A DNA stretch of 64,000 nt from Membranipora membranacea (taxonomy: Eukaryota > Bryozoa > Gymnolaemata > Cheilostomatida > Membraniporidae). Every line of letters starts with the position of its first letter. The first letter of the stretch is position 1. Shown here piece by piece: positions 47,507 to 57,998 of this stretch. Below the pieces are notes generated by a model. The model was not told the DNA's origin. It searched no databases and saw only the letters and a list, made by a program, of their open reading frames with translations. Both the position numbers and the translations under genes were made by a program. The stretch is taken from NCBI GenBank assembly GCA_914767715.1, contig OU612075.1:3782001-3846000 (forward strand), written 5' to 3'.

Positions 47507-48413
47507 CAAAGATTATAAATACTGATGTAATGCTACTGAGGGCATTAACAGCTGCAGTCTCAACACTTGAAATATTGTTGATGTGAATAAGGAGTTAAAG
47601 ACTCCTTGATGTGAATAAGCTCATGGGAGAAAAACCACTGGTAATAAGATTCACTTTGCACTGCCATGTTACAAAAAGAGAGGCCACTGTGACAAGGGTA
47701 GAAGTCGCTGCATAATCTTCTGATCCCAGCAACAGTGACATCTTTTCATACTGGTGCACAATTTGTCAATAAACACATTGCTTATATATTTTTATTCACA
47801 TATTCAATATTTAGGGTGCTGTATTATATGACTTCAGAGTCAGAGCAGGTTTCTCCTGATGTAATGAATATATGTAACCATATGTAATGTAGTATAAATA
47901 TGAAATGTTTGGTAGATTTTGATTGGATTGGAATGTCTGCCTACCCTTCAACTGTGTCGCCATTTCTTTCCTGATGACAAAAGCTTCATCCGTAAAACGG
48001 GAGTACTCAAGACGCTATGCCATCTCAAATAGAATTATGAGTAGCTACGTGGCTGTTGCACCAAACAAATCCTGAAATGGAGAAATTAAGTGTAATGTTA
48101 AGTAGTGATGTTCTTTTTTCTGTCAAACAGAAAAGAAACCACTATAATAAATAGTCATTCGTTGTTCTGCCTTGATTCAGCCATGCCTTGTTTTGTTAGT
48201 ATAGTAAGATGGATAGTGTTTGAGAATGAGTTCTGTGGCCAAATAACAACGCCTATTATACCTGCAGGTAAATCCGGAAAAATGTTTAATCAGAGACTAT
48301 GATTTGATTTCACAATTGATCCACATGTTCAAACTATGTGAACTGTTGAAAGGTTTACAGATTTACAGATTTATTTGTATTCCACTGTTGAAATACTGTT
48401 ATTCGGCTAAATA

Positions 48414-48484
48414 CGAGTTAGTGGCAATACATTATCAACTACCCATTAGAAACGGATGGTTGATATTGCGATGCCACTAACTCG
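48414..48484. repeat. Inverted local duplication (hairpin)
   Basis: CGAGTTAGTGGCA (48414-48426) pairs with TGCCACTAACTCG (48472-48484). Pairing continues imperfectly inward (ATTATCAACTACCC with GGATGGTTGATATTG). The left arm belongs to sequence shared with the island copy, and the right arm is in the extra block. The insert thus began as an inverted copy of its neighbour. Confidence 0.75.
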
Positions 48485-50291
48485 CATTGAAGCCGTCAGA
48501 GCACTTAGACCAACTGTTCCCATATCACCGATACTTAACAGGATGAAAATATTAAATTTACGGACCTGGCCAAGAAAAGTAAAAGGGTAAAATTACCAAG
48601 AAATATAAAAAGCTTGTAACCATAAATAGATAGACTCTATTACCCCTGTTTTCATCTACAGAAACTTTGAATCACGTTCTAAGTCTGAGCATACAGTGAT
48701 TCTCAATATCTTTATTCACTTGCATACAAAATCATTGCAATGCTACAACAAAGTGGATAGCACAGTGTCGTTGTGTCGTGAGGGATGCTCTGAATTAGGA
48801 AGGGCGCTTCCAAGCACAGAAGGGGCAGAAGGCCTGTGCTTCCAAGCCTGTATTTTCCAGTCTAGAGTATTTATATGTTTATGGTGATAACACAAATTCA
48901 AACAGAGTAGTTTTATCTGACCTAAGTCAACAAAAAACCTGAGTATCAAAGTCTGATAGGCATAGCTTGAATTCGGTTGCAAAACCCTAGAAATATAATG
49001 CACAATGGACTTATCATCCCTGGCTACAAATCTGTCTGCCTATTCCAATAAGCGCATGAAGTAAGTGCATATCATAGAGGGAAAATTATAGCTAATTGCT
49101 GGAGTTGGGTTGAGCTAGCAAGGGGGTGACTAAATGTATACAAGCACTAAATGGGTGTCGCTCTATATAAATTCAAGATGTTGAGTAAATGTTAGCTAGC
49201 TTTGAATTGAGTCGTGCGCAAGAAGGTGAGCTTTTGCTCCTGCGATTACTCTTCAAGGGTATAAAATGTTGATGCAATTGTTTTTCCTGTGTCCAAAGAA
49301 CTTGACTCCCTTGGAACCAACATTAGGGTCCTACCATATTTTCACAGTCAAACCCCATGCCCTTCATAATGATGATTTTGCCTGAACAAAACTTTTGCCA
49401 TGACTCAAAATGAAAGCATCAAATTTGTCATCTTTGCTGCATGAATTTGCAGCTGATTTTCCATGTTTTGTGCTATTATATCTGGCTACACATATCTGAG
49501 AATGGAATTTTGAGGAGGTAGTCTCACATAACCAATACGTCAGTGTTTATTGAGTACATTATGCCATGGGATGTTTACTACACTGTTTCCACATACTGTT
49601 GAGTCAGAGCCTATTGGTCTGCTAAATTAGGCCAATAAGCACAATTAACATCGTACCAGTGAGAAGTAAAAATCCTGCTGTGCGCTTATTAGGATGGTGT
49701 CTTCCCATTACGTATGACCTATTATGTAAACACACTAAAACTTGCATGTAACCAATACTAGCATCAAAACCTTGCACAATTTAAATCTTTGACTAGATCC
49801 TCTTAGCTGTGTAAGGTTTTTAAGAATTTCTTTTTCGTTTGAGAGATTGAAATTATGAAAAAGTCAACTATGAGGCATAACGTGCAGAGCGACCATCTAT
49901 CATGACCAACACCAACCAGCCCGGTGGCCAGAAAACCTCTGTAATAATCTTATTATCCACAATACAATAATATTTTGATACAAAAACCCTGATGAATTGC
50001 AGAAGGCAATACAACCAACTTAAAAATAGGGTTAAGCCTCAGTGTCCTTAGATAAGTTTAGGCAGCCAGTCTATAGAAAACGAAATCGGTGCTCAATCAC
50101 AGTTTCCCGGCATCCAACATTCTCTAGCATTGAACGGAATATATATATTATTATTCTAAAGATTCAAGAAATTTGTAAAGGTAATTAGCAAAAAATCTAC
50201 AATACTTTGACAACAGTTGCCCCCACCCCTTCCACCCAGGATTAAGTATGCAGCTTCATCAGAAGAAAAAAGGGAACATACGGCTGTCAAA

Positions 50292-50868
50292 TAGTGTTGT
50301 ATTCAGGGTCGAGTCAACGGGTTGGGTTTCGGGTTTCTGTGGTCGGGTCATGTTAGGGTCAAGTCGGGTCAGAGGTCTACATCCTTACGGGTCTCAACTA
50401 CAGTTCACTACAGTCCACAGTCTTAACCACTATGCTATGGCTTTTAGGTGATGATTTCGGAAATATAGACTATACGATGATAAAACATATAGCTATTAGT
50501 CATGCTTTTGCTGTGATTATTATGAACGGCTTACAACACTACATAAAGCTTTCTTCAGACTTCATCTATAATTATAAATCCTTGACAGAATTTGATGAAA
50601 CTCGGTCTCAACATAGTTCATTATGTCTAGATGATATATTACAAACTAAATCAAACTTAACATGTACTATTAGCTAATTGCACCAGTGATTAGTGGATAA
50701 ATATCCATCATTCTTATAAATTGTGATATCTGAAGACAGTGTAGGAGCAGGACATCGACTTATGAAATCGTAACGTAAATCTATTTCAAGCGCTCGACTC
50801 GACCCGACTCGTACCCGAATTTCAGTGGCTCGGCTCATTTTCATTTTTGCTGGCTCAATACAACACTA
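50292..50868. mobile_element. Non-autonomous hAT element, 577 bp
   Basis: The left terminus is TAGTGTTGTATT and the right terminus is AATACAACACTA, exact inverted copies. The flanks are CTGTCAAA (50284-50291) and CTGTCAAT (50869-50876), an 8-bp duplication with one difference. Both subterminal regions are rich in GGGTC/GGGTT/CGAGTC motifs in inverted orientation, such as GGGTCGAGTC on the left and its relatives on the right. These are plausible transposase-binding subterminal repeats. No transposase frame; the internal open frames show no motif. Confidence 0.88.
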
Positions 50869-50876
50869 CTGTCAAT

Positions 50877-51389
50877 AATAAAGAAACTGACAGGTCAAAA
50901 CTACATTAAGTCATTAAGTTTAAAGAGGGTTTTCCACTCCTAAATCAGGTAACATATCAGCAATTTGTAGAATTCACCACTGTTTTTACAGGTGACTTAC
51001 CAGCTAGAGAGTTTGAGGGAGGAAATATGGGCGCAGCATCATATTACTCCTGTTTATGTGGCATGTGTACTTCTTCCTATGCAAACCCTCAGACAGCACT
51101 TGAGACAGGATTCCTCCACAGTATTGCTGATCGTCGCACTCATTTCAGGCAAAAGTATCCGTGATACACCTATGATACGAAGACAATGACTGTGAGTTCC
51201 ATTGTTGGGCTGGTTCACAATCAGACAATGTTATTTCATGTACACATTATGCGGAACATGTAACGCCTGCATCTGAAGTTACAATTGAGCAATAAGGAAT
51301 CTGACAGAGAAGAATACCTATAACATCATTTAAGTAAGACAGCAAAAAAATTAAGTAAAATCCTTGTAGTAAATAGTAAACAATATTCT
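50877..51389. other. Stretch without a supported gene
   Basis: Between the hAT element and the first LINE fragment. No recognised motif or RNA. Confidence 0.35.
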
Positions 51390-52197
51390 CTCAACATCAA
51401 TTACCACCAACACAGGAACACCCCAGGGTTCTGTCCTCAGTCCTCTATTATTCTCAGTGTATACAAATAGGATTAGGTCAGAACAGAGCAATATAACTAT
51501 TTTAAAATATGCTGATGACACTTGTATTGTTGGTTGCATCTCTGATAATAATGACTTGTCTAATTATTTTAATGAGATCAATAGAATCTCTGGTCTATGC
51601 CAAGAACTCGACTTATTCCTTAATCCTTCTAAAACCCAAGAGATGCTTTTCTCCACTAAGAGAGATAAACCTGACAGTCCTACTCTCGAATTAAATGGTG
51701 TAAAAATAGATTTTTATGACAATGTTAAATATTTGGGAGTTCTCTTTGTTAAAAAATTACGTTTCGAAGATCATGTCAATAATGTTGTATCCAAAGCAAA
51801 TCAGAGAATGTTTGTCATCAGAACCTTTAATTATCAGAGTACAAAGCCTTTAGCCTGCATGTTATTTAATGGTTTTATTGTATCCATTCTAACCTACTGC
51901 CTACCTATTTTGTTCACTAGTATTTATTCACGAGACAAGCAAGCTCTGAGAAAGTTTTTTAAGCAAGGCGACAGACTAGGTCTTGATATTGGGGACCTAG
52001 ATTCAGTCATATCAAAACGTACAAAGAACCTGGCCCTGCAGATAATACATGATGACGAACAATTTTTAAACAATTTTCTTGAGAAACTCCCCTCAGGCAG
52101 ATATCGCAGCCTTGAATACAGAACTGCCTGGGGTCAGACTTTACTTTACTCATTTTGTTTATGTTTCTTTTTGGTATTCCCTACTCATGTAACAGTA
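51390..52197 (+). pseudogene. LINE reverse transcriptase fragment 1 (5'-truncated)
   Basis: The C-terminal part of a non-LTR retrotransposon polyprotein. Upstream of the first in-frame GTG at 51457, the frame already encodes G-T-P-Q-G-S-V-L-S-P-L-L-F, the conserved palm motif before the catalytic site. The catalytic Y-A-D-D follows at 51508-51519. Next come the L-N-P-S-K-T and Y-L-G-V motifs of the distal palm and thumb. Stops around 51370 close the frame upstream, so the endonuclease domain and the first catalytic aspartate motif are missing, as expected for 5' truncation during target-primed reverse transcription. The frame ends at 52200 and is followed by a short tail with AACCAACCAACC near 52240-52253. 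Clade resembles CR1/Rex/L2-like elements (impression only). Confidence 0.85.
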
Positions 52198-52200
52198 TAA

Positions 52201-52943
52201 ACAGTCAATCTCGCAACATACCTAATGTTTGTGACAAAATAAACCAACCAACCTTGTCAGATGTCACATAACATTTTCATACAATATCAGCCCCATAATC
52301 AGATTCTTACAAGCACTAGACATGGTCACTAGTTGTCTGATCCAATTTGATCGGTTTATAGTTAAATTCACAACCCCAGAGGAGTTTACCTTAGACTTTA
52401 GTTTAGTTAGTAAGGGAATGTCTTAATGTTAGCCAGGACTAAATTTTGGCTAGCTGTGATCAGAGTCTATATAAAGGAAAGAGGGAGAGATATGTTAGCT
52501 AGCTTTGAATTAAATTGCCAATCTTTTCCTGGTGCAGCATTTCACTCTCTTAGGGAAAATAATACAGCTTTGTTCTAGAAAGATCACAAGCACAATAGGA
52601 GAACAAGCAACTGACCAAGATGAGCTTTATTTTAGAGTGAGGATATTAGGAAGTTACTGCAAGAAAGGGGAGTAGATACAAGCGGTAATAAGGTTGAGCT
52701 AGAGAAAAAACTCAAAAAAGAGATGAAGTGTAAAGATGTTAGGAGTTTAAATTACAAACATCTGATTTTAATAAATCCGTTTTAGTTTTCCAAGGGGGTG
52801 TTTCAATAAAAAACATCAAAGCTCACTATCAGATCACTCACTCAGGAGACCTGCTGCTGGTCTCGATTCCAAAACGCTCACTCATCGATGGAATTGTACA
52901 ACTGCTAAATGGATGATATAGAAACTAAATTGTTTATTTAATA
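52201..52943. other. LINE tail and a third dispersed repeat fragment
   Basis: After the LINE 3' tail, 52380-52540 resembles parts of 33905-33990, 32620-32720 and 49125-49230 (AATGTTAGC, CTATATAAA and GTTAGCTAGCTTTGAATT). It is a dispersed repeat with at least three to four copies in the window. No gene. Confidence 0.45.
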
Positions 52944-54155
52944 GTGATAGTTCGCTTTGAAAACATCGATCGTTCCAATTGTAATGCCCCCATGGTTCAG
53001 AATAATTGTCCCACCATATTCGCTGTCAGAATAATCGATCCGTCACAGTTTGCATACCAGCCTAATATTGGGACAGCAGATGCATTGATTCAGGTCATGG
53101 AGGACTTCACTGCCCAACTTGATAAGCCTCATACTAAATTTATTCAGAGTGCAGCATTAGACTTTTCAAAAGCCGTCGACCGCTTGCAACCTGCTATATT
53201 GGTTGAGAAAATGCAAAAATATGAATTTAACCATGAGGTGATAACTCTTGTTAGCAGCTTCCTTCACAATAGAATGCAGTGCGTCAAATACGGCAATAGC
53301 AGATCTACAAATATCAGTGCAAAGATTGGTGCCCCGCAAGGAACTAAGCTTGGACCGATACTCTGGCTGATTTATTCCAATGATCTTAAAGCAGAGGGAT
53401 ACAATCACGTAAAATACGCTGACGACATAACATTCTATGTAGCAGTCAATAACCATACCGATCAATCTGCCATCGCTCCCGCCATACAATCAACTCAATC
53501 ATGGTCTGCTAATAATAACATGCTTCTGAATGCTGACAAGACATGATTATGAACTCATCCCTGAGTCATCATTACACCTATGATAACCAGTAACATATAG
53601 ATGATTATTTTTTGACACCAAGCCCTTGCACAAAGTTTTTGGGAATATTAATAGATAACAAGCTTTCTTTCAACAATCATGTCGATAATTTAGTCACTAA
53701 GTGCAACTCGAGGCTATTTTTAATGAGGAAGTTAAGAACAATAGGTCTAAGTAATGTAGGGCTTAAATTTTTTTTACACTACAAACATTCGATCAGGTGC
53801 CCCTGCTTCGTTCACGTTCCTGTCTAACCACAACAAAGATCGGTTGGAACGAATTCAGCGATCAGCAACACGAATAATCTACCCTGACGCTGAATATGAC
53901 GAGAGGCTCACACTTTTAAGCATTCCTCATTTAATTGATTTTATGTTTGATCTTTCCTTTTCTCATTTTACAAAAATAATGGGTAGCAAGTCTCATCCAC
54001 ACTACCACAGACTGATTTTTAACTCTGCAACCAGGACATCCTCTCGGGCCAGCCAAACATTCCGTCCTATCCGATGCCGTACTGCTAAACGGTCTAATAG
54101 CTTTTTTAACTACTTCATGACAAGTTACGATAATGGTTTCATTTATAAAGAGTAG
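52944..54155 (+). pseudogene. LINE reverse transcriptase fragment 2 (frameshifted)
   Basis: A longer non-LTR reverse transcriptase, again 5'-truncated. It has D-P-S-Q-F-A-Y-Q-P near 53035, catalytic motif A as A-L-D-F-S-K-A-V-D at about 53155-53181, G-A-P-Q-G-T-K-L-G-P at about 53330, and Y-A-D-D at 53415-53426. The first frame stops at 53546 just after L-N-A-D-K-T. The homologous thumb region resumes in another frame at 53612 (F-L-G-I-L-I-D), and the C-terminal connection resumes in a third piece from 53844 (E-R-I-Q-R-S-A-T-R-I-I-Y). At least two frame breaks make it a pseudogene. It differs from fragment 1 in sequence, so two LINE families are present. A CAAAGT-repeat stretch at 54241-54258 may mark its 3' tail. 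Confidence 0.85.
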
Positions 54156-54384
54156 ATAATTGTCATTTTTAGTAACTATCTTAACCAGCTGTTATGCATT
54201 CAGTTTTGTCTCCTCGGAGATATTGTTATGCACGATACATCAAAGTCAAAGTCAAAGTCATGTGACATTTGAAAACTTGATCCTCACTAATGCAAAACTA
54301 GTCCAGCTCACTGTCGAGAGAATCTCTGATGCGATTAACATATTGATATGTATGTGTAAACACCAAAATGTTTAAAAAAAGTTC

Positions 54385-54628
54385 AAGTCAATGAAATCCA
54401 GTACGACATGCATAACATCTACCTGATACGACAGGCCTGAGTTTGGAGGGAATAGGGATTCCACGGTACAAAATCGCCAACTGTGAACCCCTTCATGATC
54501 TGAAAAACCTCATTAATCATCTATGAAATGAACTCCCACACCATCTCGAGGATATGCAGCCAGAACTGAAGGAGGACATCACAACAATCTGTAATCTGGT
54601 GACAAGTAAGCTAATGAAAGTCAATTAA
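54385..54628 (+). pseudogene. Broken coding segment, uncharacterised protein family
   Basis: Protein-like in two frames. V-N-E-I-Q-Y-D-M-H-N-I-Y-L-I-R-Q-A comes first. A frame change near 54436 then gives I-P-R-Y-K-I-A-N-C-E-P-L-H-D-L-K-N-L-I. A TGA follows at 54524-54526, and then N-E-L-P-H-H-L continues in the same frame. The C-E-P-L-H-D-L-K and E-L-P-H-H-L pair reminds me of an uncharacterised family seen in multiple copies in sponge and cnidarian gene sets, probably linked to mobile elements. This is memory, not a search result. One frameshift and one stop indicate a pseudogene, though short introns could explain part of it. Confidence 0.45.
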
Positions 54629-54849
54629 TTGAGCAGTGGCCCACAGTACATCTGGAAAAGGTCGGACACCGAAATAAAGTTGTGTGACCAGAATGTTATT
54701 GTAACATTTTTCTTCATCATGGATCTTATCATCTTTGACACTGGAAGAGAGGAGACTTGTTGCTGAACAACCTCAATCATAGAGTGACGTTATATTGACC
54801 TTACTGATAGTCATCAATTCTAAATCCTACATTGTTGTTTCTTTTATAG

Positions 54850-54974
54850 TGGAGGAGCTGACGACCATGTCTGGCGCAATGGCACGCCTTCATCTCATCA
54901 ATTTAACGCGTCTCATACACAGCCAGCCCTTAAAAGCGTTCGGGATGGCGATCGCGGCTGTAGGCGGTCGTTAA
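54850..54974 (+). CDS. Candidate terminal exon, GC-rich
   Basis: Acceptor TTTCTTTTATAG, then an open frame E-E-L-T-T-M-S-G-A-M-A-R-L-H-L to a TAA at 54972-54974, with A-A-V-G-G-R as the last residues. GC content is visibly higher than in the surroundings (GCGATCGCGG within it), which supports coding or regulatory origin. No upstream exon could be joined to it, and no family is recognised. Confidence 0.3.
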
Positions 54975-55147
54975 GGGGGTGGGTGGGAAGCTAGGAAACT
55001 CCGCTTTTTGCATTTTATCACTTTTTTAACTTTAGCACCTGTTTACCGCACTTTTGCCTCATCTCACAGAGATATAACCCTGTTTTTCAGATTCCTCATA
55101 CCCTAAAACATACAAATATGTTGTTACATCAATAAAATAACATAAAT

Positions 55148-55462
55148 GTGCAGACTTGTTAATGGTTGTATTCTCAGACACGGCACCTTTCGGAGACTGC
55201 TTGTTTGAAATGAATAAGGACTCGTTATATTGATTAGGAGTTGATGTTTCGGTCAGATTTTATTGTCATGGTAAGTCAACTATTTAATTAGCAAGGGAAA
55301 ATATAGGGAAAAAAAGAAGACAATCTCATATCGCAACATAGAACATAGCCTTAGGAATATTTCTAGCGAGCCTTTATTGGCATAAATCATTTTCGAGTCT
55401 CCGAAAAGTGCTGTGTGAGAATAACCAGACATGGGAGAAGACAACCATTAACAAATCTGCAC
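55148..55462. repeat. Inverted-repeat element (about 95-bp arms)
   Basis: TTGTTAATGGTTGT and CTTTCGGAGACT in the left arm (55152-55200) are answered by AGTCTCCGAAAAG and ACAACCATTAACAA in the right arm (55395-55456). Further pairing extends inwards (AATAAGGACTCG with CGAGCCTTTATT). The right arm has about 18 extra bases. A foldback MITE is likely. No target-site duplication seen. Confidence 0.7.
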
Positions 55463-55539
55463 AAGTTTTAATTGTTTAAAGGTTTCCTAGCAGGGTACCA
55501 TACAAGACAAATCATTAACATTAAAATTAATCATTAAAA

Positions 55540-55740
55540 GTGTTTAGCCAGTACCACCATGGCAACACTATAGTGCTCAGTAAGTACATCTCTAGAGCAC
55601 AGTATACCTCAGCTAGACGTCACTCTCAACAATATCTAGCTCCTCATACCAACACTGATCACTGCCGGCGATCTTTCTTCATTCGAACAGCTAAGGAGTG
55701 GAATATACTACCTCCAACCTGCCCACTGTTGATCCCCTAG
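55540..55740 (+). pseudogene. LINE 3' fragment (C-terminus of ORF2)
   Basis: A 66-codon frame with S-A-R-R-H-S-Q-Q-Y-L-A-P and R-R-S-F-F-I-R-T-A-K-E-W-N-I-L-P-P. The S-F-F-x-R-T-x-x-x-W-N-x-L-P pattern is typical of the extreme C-terminus of CR1/Jockey-type LINE reverse transcriptases. Only this end is present, so it is a severely 5'-truncated insertion, from a different family than the two LINEs upstream. Confidence 0.75.
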
Positions 55741-55921
55741 TCCTTACATAGCTGTTCAAATTTATTTACGGTGTTGACCCGGACCGAACAACGGAAAATG
55801 ACTAAATAGGTTCCTTCAAGTCACAGCTGGAGAGGCTGGAGTTTGGAACCTGCACACATGCAGGTAAACATGCAGGTAAACATCATTGTGTAGCTTTGTA
55901 GCTTTTCTTTACATTCTCTAG

Positions 55922-56024
55922 ATGACCAGATGGTGGTTGAGGATAGCATTGGTAGTGAGGACGAGTTGTACGAGGCTGAGACTGATGTAGAGGATGAGAG
56001 CGCCCTACTAGATATGCCATCAGG
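55922..56024 (+). CDS. Candidate internal exon, acidic
   Basis: A very good acceptor (TTTCTTTACATTCTCTAG) and donor (TCAGG/GTAATA). The open frame D-Q-M-V-V-E-D-S-I-G-S-E-D-E-L-Y-E-A-E-T is strongly acidic, and the segment is richer in GC than its flanks. Phases do not match the exon candidates at 56320 or 56828, so a missing exon or a separate gene is needed. Function unknown. Confidence 0.45.
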
Positions 56025-56319
56025 GTAATACAGTTTAATGAGGTAATATATTGAAAATTATATGCAAAATATTGTAGTTAATACTTTCCCCATATTGGTG
56101 CTTCAACAAAAGAGAAATGCTGAATTGAGACATGGATTTCTGACACAATACAATCATGCTCATCAGGCAATATATAAAGAATAAGCATGCATGTTTATCT
56201 AGAAAGCAGCATCCTAGATTGTTGATCTACACTATATTCTGCGGGTTTTGCCATGTGGTGACCAGTGGCGGGTAGTTGAAACCTTAACAACACCAAGCTG
56301 ATATTTTTACTTTTTAAAC

Positions 56320-56368
56320 ATGGATGAGAGCATGCAGAGAATTCCGGTTGAAAGCATATCAAGTATAG
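56320..56368 (+). CDS. Candidate first coding exon of a small spliced ORF
   Basis: The ATG at 56320 opens M-D-E-S-M-Q-R-I-P-V-E-S-I-S-S-I and leaves one base (G) at the donor ATAG/GTAGGT. It joins in phase to 56828-56920, and then to 57952-57998, which ends in TAA. The product would be a peptide of roughly 60 residues without a known motif. The phase agreement across three exons is mild evidence; chance cannot be excluded. Confidence 0.28.
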
Positions 56369-56827
56369 GTAGGTCTTATGAATTGAAGTTTCTAAAACCT
56401 TACTCTAGGTTAGTTAGGTGGCATATTTAAGCCACATGTATTGTAGTCTGACCCGAGATGGAGATAGGAGTTCAAAGTATGAGATAAAAATGACATTATC
56501 AACAGCTACTGTGGTACTTGGTGCGAGTTTTTAAATCTGAATTTGACAACTGTACAGATTACTGCCTTCAAATTTGCATCACTTAAATTACTTAAGTAGT
56601 TATAGTTAGATTTAAAACTATTTTTGTATGCTGTTTCAACACATGATATTTTTGTTGTTTGCTTTCAAAAACAACCTGTAAATCCAATATCTCACTGACA
56701 CATTGATCTTGCCTACTGAGTTACTAGACCAAAATTAACAAATAATTGTCTTGGAGAAAGCAGTTGACCTGAAGACAGAATAAGATGAACATAAGCCTCT
56801 AACCTTTATAAATTTGACTTGTTGCAG

Positions 56828-56920
56828 AAGTCACCAAGCTCGGGCCAGCACGTAACACCATGCACATCTCCTCTAGCGCTACAACAAAGAATACCAGAGC
56901 TAAAAATCATCATCTCACCA
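56828..56920 (+). CDS. Candidate internal exon, small spliced ORF
   Basis: Acceptor ACTTGTTGCAG and donor CTCACCA/GTAAGC, 93 bp. In phase with the 56320 exon it reads E-V-T-K-L-G-P-A-R-N-T-M-H-I-S-S-S-A-T-T and continues open. Another open frame (K-S-P-S-S-G-Q-H-V-T-P) also exists, so the frame choice is uncertain. Confidence 0.33.
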
Positions 56921-56928
56921 GTAAGCAT

Positions 56929-57571
56929 AAGAAAATTTACTTAAGGTCATGCCTCGCCTAGGATACTAACTTGAGAACTACTGGTCCGATTTCCTTGATT
57001 TTTCATTCTAATTGTAGCTATTCCTTGTTTAGCAATTTCCAAGTTTTTAATTTATTTTATTTAAATTGTGATGGCACTTTATAAATCTTAAGCCACCGAT
57101 GCCCATGCAAAAGAACAGGAGCTGTCAATAACTGGGAGCATCTGGCGCAGACGCCTCACAACCATTGATTCATATCAAGCCACCATTGGCAGCGCAAAGT
57201 AGTCCCAATAAAATTAACTTGTGATAATTAATCAAAGTAACAAGTCTTGACATGAATTTCAAATACTAGAGAAAGAAAGCTCTGTAAGAACAAACAGGTA
57301 TTAACAAGCCAGCTTGTGAACTGTTGTAAAATACACTAAAATGACTGGATTTTAGAGACTTATATTACGACGCCAAGTCTGGTGCAGAAATTTATCAGCC
57401 AAAATACCATGAATGGTTGGATTTTCCTCTGTATTCATTAGGGATTTATTTCAGTTCGAGTAGAGATGTTGATTCAAAATTTGGGAATATACAAAAAGGA
57501 TATGTTTGTTGGTAATTCACTCATCATGTGTCATGTATTGTACATGTATAAATATTGAGTTTACAGCCTAC
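56929..57571. other. Intron-like stretch, no supported feature
   Basis: No exon, repeat or RNA recognised between the candidate exon ending at 56920 and the minus-strand exon at 57572. Confidence 0.35.
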
Positions 57572-57807
57572 CTCTGGAAGACTGCATGATAGGCCTTCTT
57601 ATTATACCCCTTCTCCAACACAAAAGTTTTATTTGGTTCAAAATAAATACGTAGTGCCCTCACCAAGGCTTTGGAGGTCGCCTCAACCGGAAACAATATT
57701 TTAGTCTCAGTACGGTTTTCACATATTTGTACTTCTCGTTTTGTACAGCAAAGGGGCATTTTTGTCAAAATTTCGACTAGTTTAGGAGTGAGATATATCA
57801 AAATTGC
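57572..57807 (-). CDS. Candidate exon, minus strand, unknown protein
   Basis: On the minus strand a 236-bp open segment runs from an acceptor-like CCAGTAG to a donor (CCAGAG/GTAGGC). The composition is protein-like: Y-L-T-P-K-L-V-E-I-L-T-K-M near the start, C-C-T-K-R-E-V-Q-I-C, then R-A-L-R-I-Y-F-E-P-N-K-T-F-V. It overlaps a 12-bp inverted repeat (TAGTGCCCTCAC at 57652 and its complement at 57856). No family recognised. Confidence 0.35.
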
Positions 57808-57951
57808 CTACTGGCACATCAATTTTTTTCATCAATACTGGTCAGCACTTGGCTAGTGAGGGCACTAGGGTAATCACATTCTCTTTATAGCATTGTCAAC
57901 ACTTATGGTTTAGCTATCAGTATGTGAATTTGACTGCCGTTCTTTTTCCAG

Positions 57952-57998
57952 TCAAATCAAACATTGAACATTATCGTTGTTATGGCTGCATAACATAA
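57952..57998 (+). CDS. Candidate last exon of the small spliced ORF
   Basis: Acceptor GTTCTTTTTCCAG. With the single base left by the 56828-56920 exon it reads I-K-S-N-I-E-H-Y-R-C-Y-G-C-I-T and stops at TAA. See the entry at 56320. Confidence 0.25.

Larger units (their letters stand above)
46949..50200 (+). repeat. Segmental duplication, segment 2, right-flank copy
   Basis: Collinear with 30712-34020 on the same strand. Two insertions, at 47407-47565 and 48443-48674, are absent from the island copy and both contain strong hairpins. No shared open frame, so the duplicated sequence is non-coding or long dead. Confidence 0.85.

Noticed and set aside
50248-50677. Two plus-strand open frames near 50.3-50.7 kb
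   Set aside because: They lie across the boundary and interior of a non-autonomous hAT element and show no motif.
57652-57867. MITE with TAGTGCCCTCAC ends
   Set aside because: A 12-bp perfect inverted pair exists, but the flanks show no target-site duplication and the interval overlaps an open exon-like segment. Left as an observation only.
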